Assembly (NCBI GenBank): GCA_032207245.1
Contig: CM063500.1
Span: forward strand, 62,460,424 to 62,524,423
Origin: Pardosa pseudoannulata
Lineage: Eukaryota; Arthropoda; Arachnida; Araneae; Lycosidae
Length of the DNA stretch: 64,000 bases
Reading direction: 5' to 3'
Made by a program: the position numbers and the translations under genes. Below the pieces are notes generated by a model, which saw nothing but the letters and a program-made list of their open reading frames with translations, did no database searches and was not told where the DNA came from. Numbering within the stretch: the stretch's first letter is position 1; every line of letters starts with the position of its first letter. Below, one piece after another: positions 57,683-64,000 of the stretch.

Positions 57683-58754
57683 TCCCCTATATAATAATAG
57701 CTTAAGTTATCTGCCCGTCTGTCCTGGGCTTTATGAAGCGGTTGGACCTGGAATGAATAGATGTATCCATATTGGATTCCTTATGAGTTAGGGTTACCAA
57801 AATTCAGAGTCTTAAAACGTTTGAAATCCACACCTTCCGAGCGTTTAATGCCATTATTTCAAACCTTATTTCCCCGGTTAAAAGAAGGTTATTAACACTT
57901 TAACTCTCATGCCCGAGATAATCTCGGGCACAGCACTGGTGTTCGAAAATGTCACGCCCGAGTATTACTGGGGGTAATTTTTTATTAATGCATCATATTG
58001 TTATACCCGAATATATCATGTACTTCAAAATATAAATTTTTAACTACTATGTATAATTTATTTTGTAGTAAACATTTGAGTTTTGCAATAAAAAAATTTG
58101 ACAAATTGTGTACCCAAATCATCAAAATCACTCGACAGTTAAAGGGTTAAATGTATCAACTTGTCACACAATAAATAGATTAAAATAACATTTTTTTTCT
58201 AGAATTATGACGTCATCCCTTTTACCATCACATTTCACTTCATATTTTAAATTATTTAAATATCGTCTGCATAATTTTCATGCGTTTTATCACTGAACTT
58301 AGATGTATTACGTAAATAATTTTCTTTTAAATTTGGCTTAAATAATAGATTAGGTTAATATGGGATAATTTTAAATTTAATCATCGATTATTTTTTGTTG
58401 CAATGAAACTTTTATACCACGTACTAACAGCAAATTCTTTTCATAAAAGTCTAGGAGTCTATTTCACGGACTAATAAAATATCTACCGTTTAAGTTATCT
58501 TTGAAAATTAAGAAGTTTGTTCGTTTGTGTATTTTATACATAACAACATGGTTTGACCAAATGAATTCATTGCGATTCTAAACTGCGTTCGCAGGATCGG
58601 GTGATTTTAGAGTATAAAGATAAACAATTTATTGAGTGTGTACCAGATAATTGTCAGCCAAAAAAACAAATTTTTTTCTGCCTTATAGAGTATTTTACAA
58701 TTCAGTGAAATTAAAAATTTTACTGATTTCGTGAAATGATGGGCTATATGCTAG
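57683..58754 (+). mobile_element. HelA Helitron, array copy 5, with nested MITE
   Basis: Starts TCCCCTATATAATAATAGC and ends GGGCTATATGCTAG followed by T. About 815 bp once the MITE at 57892-58150 is removed. Confidence 0.78.
57892..58150 (+). mobile_element. Short piggyBac-type MITE nested in a Helitron
   Basis: TTAA at both ends. Inverted ends CACTTTAACTCTC and, reversed, CCCTTTAACTGTC. The neighbouring Helitron copies read GCGATTAAATGTA at this point, so this TTAA is the duplicated target. Contains a hairpin GCCCGAGATAATCTCGGGC near 57932. Confidence 0.88.
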
Positions 58755-59056
58755 TAATATAAATATTAATAATTTTTTTTTTGATAGATCTTAAAGCATG
58801 AATTGCAAAGTCCAAAAATCACAACCTGGACAGTAATACCGAGTTTTCTTCCTGCATCTCTTTTGGAACAACACTTTCCATTTTCTTCATGGTTGCGATT
58901 TCTTATCGATGAAAGATATCTCTCTAGTAAAACGCCTTTCAATCAAACGGTTGGGGTTATTATGTAAGCTTTGCCCCCCCTCTATTTTCGCAATATATCT
59001 GATATATTGTTTTTATGAATAAAACAATAGTTCAAAATAGTTTGATTTAAGACTTT

Positions 59057-60045
59057 TCCTATATAATAATAGCCTAAGTTATCTGTCCGTTCTTCCTAGA
59101 ATTTATGAAGCAGTTGGACCTTGAATGGATAGAGCCATCCATATTAGATTCATGAAGAGTTAGGGTTACCAAAATTCAAAGGGAGTCTTTAAAACGTTTG
59201 AAATCCACACCTTCCGAGTGTTTAATGACATATCAAATCCTACTTTCCCCGTTTAAAACGGCCGAACGATGGCCGATTTGTTAGGGTGCTGACCTTCGGT
59301 ACGGGAGTTCGTGGGTTCGAATCGGCGCCGTCCGGAATCGGCTTTAAGCTGTAGGTCCCGGTCTCATTAGCAATCGTATTGCAAAAAAGTAGACTGTAGC
59401 ACTCCAAACCAAACCAAACCCCGTTTAAAAGCAGGCGATTAAGTTTATTAATTTATAACATAATAAATAAGTAAAAATAGCATTTTTTTTCTAGCATTAT
59501 GACGTCATTCCTTTAACCATCTCATTTATTTCGTTTCATATTTTAAATTATTTAAATATCGTCTGGATTATTTTCGTACGTTTTATCACTGAACTTAGGT
59601 ATTACGTAAATAATTTTTAATATTTGGTTTAAATCGATTAGGTTCATATGTAATAATTTTAAATTTAATCCTCGATTATTTTTTGTTGCAATGAAAATTT
59701 TATCACCAGTATTAACAACATATTCTTTTCATAAAAGTATTTCTGAGATTAATATATATATATAGCGTTTAAGTTATATATCTTTGGAAATTAAGATGTT
59801 TGTTCGTTTGTGTTTGTTTTTTATACATTACCGCACGGTTGGACTAAATTAATTCAGGTTGATTCTAAATTGAATTCACAGTATCGGGAAATTTGAGAGG
59901 AGTATGAAGCTAAACAAATTATTAAACGTGTACCAGATAATTTTCAGAAAAAAGTAAACCATTTTCTTTCTGCCTCATAAGGTACTTTGCATTTCTGGAA
60001 AATTAAAAATTTTACTTTTCCTGTCAAATGACGGGCTATATGGGA
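59057..60045 (+). mobile_element. HelA Helitron, array copy 6, with nested SINE
   Basis: Starts TCCTATATAATAATAGCC. The hairpin CTGTCAAATGACGG is followed by GCTATATGGGAG. The SINE lies at 59259-59418. Confidence 0.75.
59259..59418 (+). mobile_element. tRNA-derived SINE, copy 5, nested in a Helitron
   Basis: Perfect 12-bp duplication CCCCGTTTAAAA at 59247-59258 and 59419-59430. The head has GATGGCCGATTTGTTAGGGT and box B GGGTTCGAATC; a short deletion joins the head to CCGTCCGGAATCGGC. The tail is (CAAAC)n. Confidence 0.9.
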
Positions 60046-60360
60046 GTTACCAAGAGTCTGGTACTGCCATCGGATGTAGAGTTTGAGAAATAATTATGAT
60101 TCTGAGCATAAGCAATAGATTGTTTTACAATTTTTGGCTTGATACTTTTAAACACTCCGGCCTAGGAATATCACGGTAACAGGAAATAGAAGGCGAAATT
60201 TCACCACGTCAGAATCGCGGGAGTTTAGTTTATGAAAACAGCTGTCTGGGTCTAACTTACGCGATTAATGAGTCAGTATTGTTATTGCAAAAGCACACTG
60301 TACTTATACCTAGTGTCGTTTAGTCATTTATAGTCCTTTATTTTTATCAATTATTATAAT
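60046..60360. other. Unassigned spacer
   Basis: Less AT-rich than its surroundings and not part of the array spacer; no motif recognised. Confidence 0.4.
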
Positions 60361-61005
60361 CACCAATATAATAAAAATAGCTTAAGTTATCTGTCCGTCA
60401 GTCCTTGAATGCATAAAGCTGTTGGACCTGGAATAGATAGAGGAATCCATATTAGATTCTTGATGAATTACGGTTAGCAAAATTGAAAGCAAGTAAAGAT
60501 TATCTTCTCCTAAACTATCGATCCCATTTTAAAATAAATTGGTATAAATGTTTCACATCACAGCGAAAAATACTGTTGTCTTTATAACGATCGAAATCCC
60601 CCCTTCCTCCTTTTTCGAGCGTTTAATGCCATTATATCAAGCTCCATTTTAAGAGCAGGCGATTAAATTTATTAATTTGACATTATAAACAGGTAAAAAT
60701 ACATTTTTTCTAGCATTACGACGTCATTTCTTTAACCATTTCATTTAATCATTTATTTTAAATTACTTAAATATCATCTGCATTATTTTCATATGTTTTA
60801 TCACTGAACTTAGACATTACGTAAATAATTTTCTCTTATATTTGGATTAAGTGATAATTTTAAACTTTATCATCGATTATTTTTTGTTGCAAGATAATTC
60901 TCAGCCATAAAACAAACCATTTTTTTACCTGTATCATCGGGTACTTTACAATTTTGGAATATTAAAAACTTTACTGATTCAGTTATATGGCAAGCTATAA
61001 TGGTA
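60361..61005 (+). mobile_element. HelA Helitron, array copy 7, damaged
   Basis: Starts near CACCAATATAATAAAAATAG. It contains the longer internal segment (TTGGTATAAATG) seen at 51668-52108 and lacks part of the 3' half. Confidence 0.65.
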
Positions 61006-61136
61006 GTAATTTAGATATTACAATATCGAAAAGTATATATAGTTATAATAATACAGACAAGTTCAATGGAATTATTCAGTTTCTTACTAGTCTAGGAATT
61101 CTGACACAGTTTAGGTGCAGTTTGGGCAGTTTTATA

Positions 61137-61582
61137 TCCTTTATATATATATAAAATTCTTCTGTCCGTGTATTTGTAATAAACTCCTCCTAAACGGCTG
61201 GATTGATTTTGATGAAATTTTGTGTATTTGAGTTGATTCGAGAATGGTTTAGATTCTTAATTTGATTCGATAAAAAATGTTTTTTTAATTAAAAATCCAG
61301 AACTGTGCGCTTATTGAGATTGTCTTTCGAAACCCTTCACTGCCAACGTATCTGTAACACAGTGCTCAGCGCAACGGGCTTCAGTACGAGAAGTCACAAA
61401 ATCGAATCCCCCAGGCAAAGTTGGAATTTTAATTTAATCACGTTTTGGATGACTGTACGCGTGGTCGCGTAAAGTATTTTAAAAATATTTTTCCCCTTAC
61501 TTTTAAATTTAAACAGTCCAAATATTCTATTTTTAAGCATTTTATAGCATTAAAACATGAAAACGTCTGCCGGTTCCTCTAG
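61137..61582 (+). mobile_element. Second Helitron-like (Helentron-type) element
   Basis: Opens TCCTTTATATATATATAAAA, then TTCTTCTGTCCGTG and CTCCTAAACGGCTGGATTGA, features of arthropod Helentron-like non-autonomous elements. It ends AAACGTCTGCCGGTTCCTCTAG before T. A tRNA-like patch (AAAATCGAATCC near 61399) is internal. Confidence 0.6.
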
Positions 61583-62036
61583 TTATTTTATAAAATTCAA
61601 TATTTTGATTTTACATTTTTTAAGTTTTTGGACATTTTTTAATCCTTTAAAACAAACCTCAGTGAAATACTCGATTTAGAACGTTTAATACTAAACCATA
61701 ATTTTTGCCTATAATAACACAGCTTTTAAACTATAAAAGCTTTAAGCGCATTTAACTAAAAAAGGTGTATTTTTAATTTTTGGAAATCTGCAAATAGTAG
61801 ACAATTGTACACACATTTAAAATGTTTACGGTTCAAATTTTTTACATTCAATGCGGGAATTCCAATTTAATGTAATTACGTCTGTGATGACTGTACGCGT
61901 GGTGGCGTCAAGTATTTTAAAAATATTTTTTCCTTAGTTTTCCATCAAAATGGTCCAATTTTCAAATGATTTTAAAACATTTCGCAATTTTTGATTTACA
62001 GTGTTAAAACAGGACAACGTATGTCGGATCGTCTAG
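61583..62036 (+). mobile_element. Second copy of the Helentron-type 3' half
   Basis: GATGACTGTACGCGTGGTGGCG and AAGTATTTTAAAAATATTTTT repeat the preceding element at 61420-61495. The copy ends ACGTATGTCGGATCGTCTAG before T. Confidence 0.6.
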
Positions 62037-62373
62037 TATATAAATAGTGTACATTTTTTCTATATATAAACAACTAACAGTTAGAACAAATACGGTGTCG
62101 TAACTAGGGCGTGTCAAAGGTGGCAAATGCCATGGGTTCATAAGTCTTAGGGCACCGTACTGTGAGGGGAAATGAGGTCCGAAAGAGGACGATTCTCCCC
62201 GAGTAAAAATGAAGAAAAGATAAAAAATATAACTGTAAAATTCTATGTGTTTAAATTCTTTTAAATTTTCTAATTTTTTTAAAAATATTTCTTTAGTTGA
62301 ATAGAATTGTCTCTAGTTTTTAATTGTTACTCTTGTTATAGATTCTTATAAAATATTTACCAAACACCCTTCT

Positions 62374-62879
62374 TCAATGGAATAACCCAGGGTGGGCCAT
62401 GACCTTCCGTAGAATCGAGTTCCAGGCTTCTCTTTTCTTGGATAGACTCTTCCAGTTTTAAATTATTAGGATATTTAAGTCTAATTCAAGGCAGTCAATC
62501 CGCCGAATTCTGGGTCTGCCTCCTTTACGAGCTCCCTATGGTTTGGTCTCGAAGATCCTCTAGGTGGTTCGGTCGTCATTCATTCTAATCACTTGTCCTG
62601 CCCATTTCAAACGTTGAATAGATATGAATTTTAGTATGTCTGGCTTCTTGAAAATCTAATGGATTTCGGAATTTGTTCTTCTCCTCCAGGTGTCGTTGCA
62701 TTTCAAATTTCCTAAAATGCTGCTTAGTACTTTTCTTTCGAAAACAGTCAGTCTCTTTGTTTCTTTCAGTTAATGCCCATGTTTCAGCAACGTATGAGAG
62801 GATTGGTCGAATTAGTGTCTTATGAAGCAATAACATTGTTCTTCTGCTTATGAGATTAGATTTGAGATATTTGTGGATA

Positions 62880-62917
<38 letters not shown>

Positions 62918-63360
62918 GGTAGCGGCAGAAACTCTGTTGTGAACTTCCGGCTCACTATCAGTGTTAACACGTTGTTCGGAACCTAAATAGGTAAAGTTAA
63001 GTTTCGAATATATAGTCATTGATTTCAAAATAGGGTCCACTACAGCTAGTATTTGTCATGTATTTGGCCTTTTTCTTGTTAAAATATGAATCTTCATTTT
63101 CTAACGAAAGGAAGATTTGATTGAGTCTCTTTAGTTCAAGCTACAATAACGATATCATCTGCAAATGCAAAAATTTGCACAGATTTATGAAATATATTTC
63201 CTCTAGTGTCTGTTAGATTCATTTATGATTTTCTGGAGAGGAAGATTAAACAATAAGCATGCAAGTGTATCTCCTTGTATCAAACCATTTGAAAACCAAC
63301 AGGTTTTGATAAATTGTTTGTACCTTCACCCTGAGTTTAGTGTCACTCAAGGTGATAGCG
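62374..63360 (-). pseudogene. LINE (RTE-like) reverse-transcriptase remnant
   Basis: On the minus strand, pieces in different frames follow the order of an RT: QGDTLACLLFNLPLQKII, then SVQIFAFADDIVIVA with the catalytic FADD (a YADD variant). Next come the KTKYM-like AKYM, YLGSEQRVNTDSEPEVHNR, LISRRTMLLLHKTLIRPILS, AETWAL and finally VMAHPGLFH before a stop at 62374. An A35 run at 62881-62915 and several frameshifts break it. The order and the C-terminal LRK.MAHPGL match arthropod LINEs. Inactive. Confidence 0.8.
62881..62915. repeat. Poly(A) tract inside the LINE remnant
   Basis: Thirty-five A on the plus strand, read as a Phe run in the minus-strand frame. Confidence 0.95.
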
Positions 63361-64000
63361 GCTATGTTAATAACCAAACACCTTTAATATGCTTTATAAA
63401 TTTATGTATTATTTTTAAATATTGAATTCATTAAAGCTATTAAAACTAAATTTAAATTTAGAACTTTGTCAGTTTTTCATGAAAATTCAACGTCAAAACA
63501 AAAAAATATTCCCCTAAAATAAACTTTTCAGTTTATCAGCAAAATAATATCCCCAAAGAGTTCAAAAATATTTATTAATAAAGCAAAAATAGAAGAAAAA
63601 ATTAAATTAATATACTAGGAACATTTTGAGAATTAACAACATATTTGGAGTTCATTTTGGCTATATGATATAGAAAAAAAATGTTTATGTATTTTCTCAC
63701 TATATTTGGTGGTAGGGCCGCGGACCAGTTTATTTTTGTCAAGGGCGCTAAATTACCTTGGTACGGCCCTGAGCAATTATCTACAGTTTTGTTTCCACTC
63801 CTAGAAGCTTACCAATGGACTTTTTTCGCATATGCATAGATTCTTTAATATTTATATATTTATTGATTTTTATAGGTATAAAATTAGGAAAAGTAAATTT
63901 TATTAGTAACTTTTTGATAAAAGTAGATACAAAATAGTGTGTGTTCAAATGACCCATTCAGCAGCTGTAGTGGTAATGGAAGCGAGAAGGAAGAGGTCAA
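63361..64000. other. Window end, no gene recognised
   Basis: AT-rich. Near 63755-63772 TTGGTACGGCCCTGAG, reversed, resembles a hAT end (CAGGGCCGTACCAA). A possibly related CGGTGTCGTAACTAGGGCG lies at 62093, so a decayed hAT could enclose the LINE remnant; this is weak. Confidence 0.3.

Larger units (their letters stand above)
54093..61005 (+). repeat. Compound tandem array of HelA Helitrons and a shared spacer
   Basis: Seven plus-strand HelA copies start at about 54093, 55032, 56146, 56554, 57683, 59057 and 60361. After four of them (54798-55030, 55849-56145, 57373-57682, 58755-59050) comes the same spacer of about 230-310 bp, with GATAAATCTTAAAGCA, GGAACAACA.ACTTTCCA and TTTGTAAATAAAA, leading into ATCTAACATATCCCCTA. 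Copy plus spacer gives a unit of about 1.1 kb. The minus-strand frame at 57566-57363 lies within one spacer and is not conserved in the others. Confidence 0.75.

Noticed and set aside
62092..63775. A hAT element enclosing the LINE remnant
   Set aside because: Only the right end resembles a hAT terminus; the left end does not match well and no 8-bp duplication was found.

Overview
The window is an AT-rich stretch of an arachnid genome, most likely a spider. The evidence is three tandem paralogues, all on the minus strand, that encode secreted cuticle proteins. Each has a signal peptide, an extended Rebers-Riddiford (RR) chitin-binding region and a Gly/Tyr-rich C-terminal tail of the kind known from spider and other arachnid cuticular proteins. 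Gene density is very low and transposable-element and satellite density very high, as expected of a large spider genome.

Cuticle genes. The three copies (30-2614, 10889-13770, 30594-33820) share one architecture: a 12-nt exon 1, a 45-nt exon 2 that completes the signal peptide, and a long exon 3. Both introns are phase 0. Each has a TATA box about 58-60 bp upstream of the ATG, and a conserved block of roughly 200 bp lies further upstream. A decayed duplicate of exon 2 with flanking introns (14600-15099) is the relic of a fourth copy. Comparing the paralogues gives empty-site evidence for a Helitron and other insertions.

Layout. 0-3 kb: cuticle gene 1, with a piggyBac-type MITE in intron 2. 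3-7.5 kb: a pogo/Tigger remnant and an old tandem array of about 250-295-bp units broken by a Helitron and two MITEs. 8.6-9.2 kb: a long TA microsatellite. 10.9-15.1 kb: cuticle gene 2 and the relic exon. 15.4-19.8 kb: two dead mariners, one holding a nested hAT. 20.5-26.1 kb: about 37 copies of a 154-bp satellite. 26.1-29.9 kb: LINE, hAT, SINE, MITE and mariner pieces. 30.6-34 kb: cuticle gene 3, with a Helitron and an internally deleted piggyBac just upstream. 37.9-51.2 kb: a tentative spliced transcription unit whose large intron holds a 228-bp satellite. 51.4-62 kb: Helitron-dominated, including a compound Helitron-plus-spacer tandem array. 62.4-63.4 kb: a LINE reverse-transcriptase remnant.

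The only confident functional genes are the three cuticle genes, which probably act together as structural proteins of the exoskeleton. No prokaryotic feature, CRISPR array, rRNA or genuine tRNA gene was seen. All exon boundaries and element ends were read by eye; similarity calls rest on recognised family motifs, not on searches.
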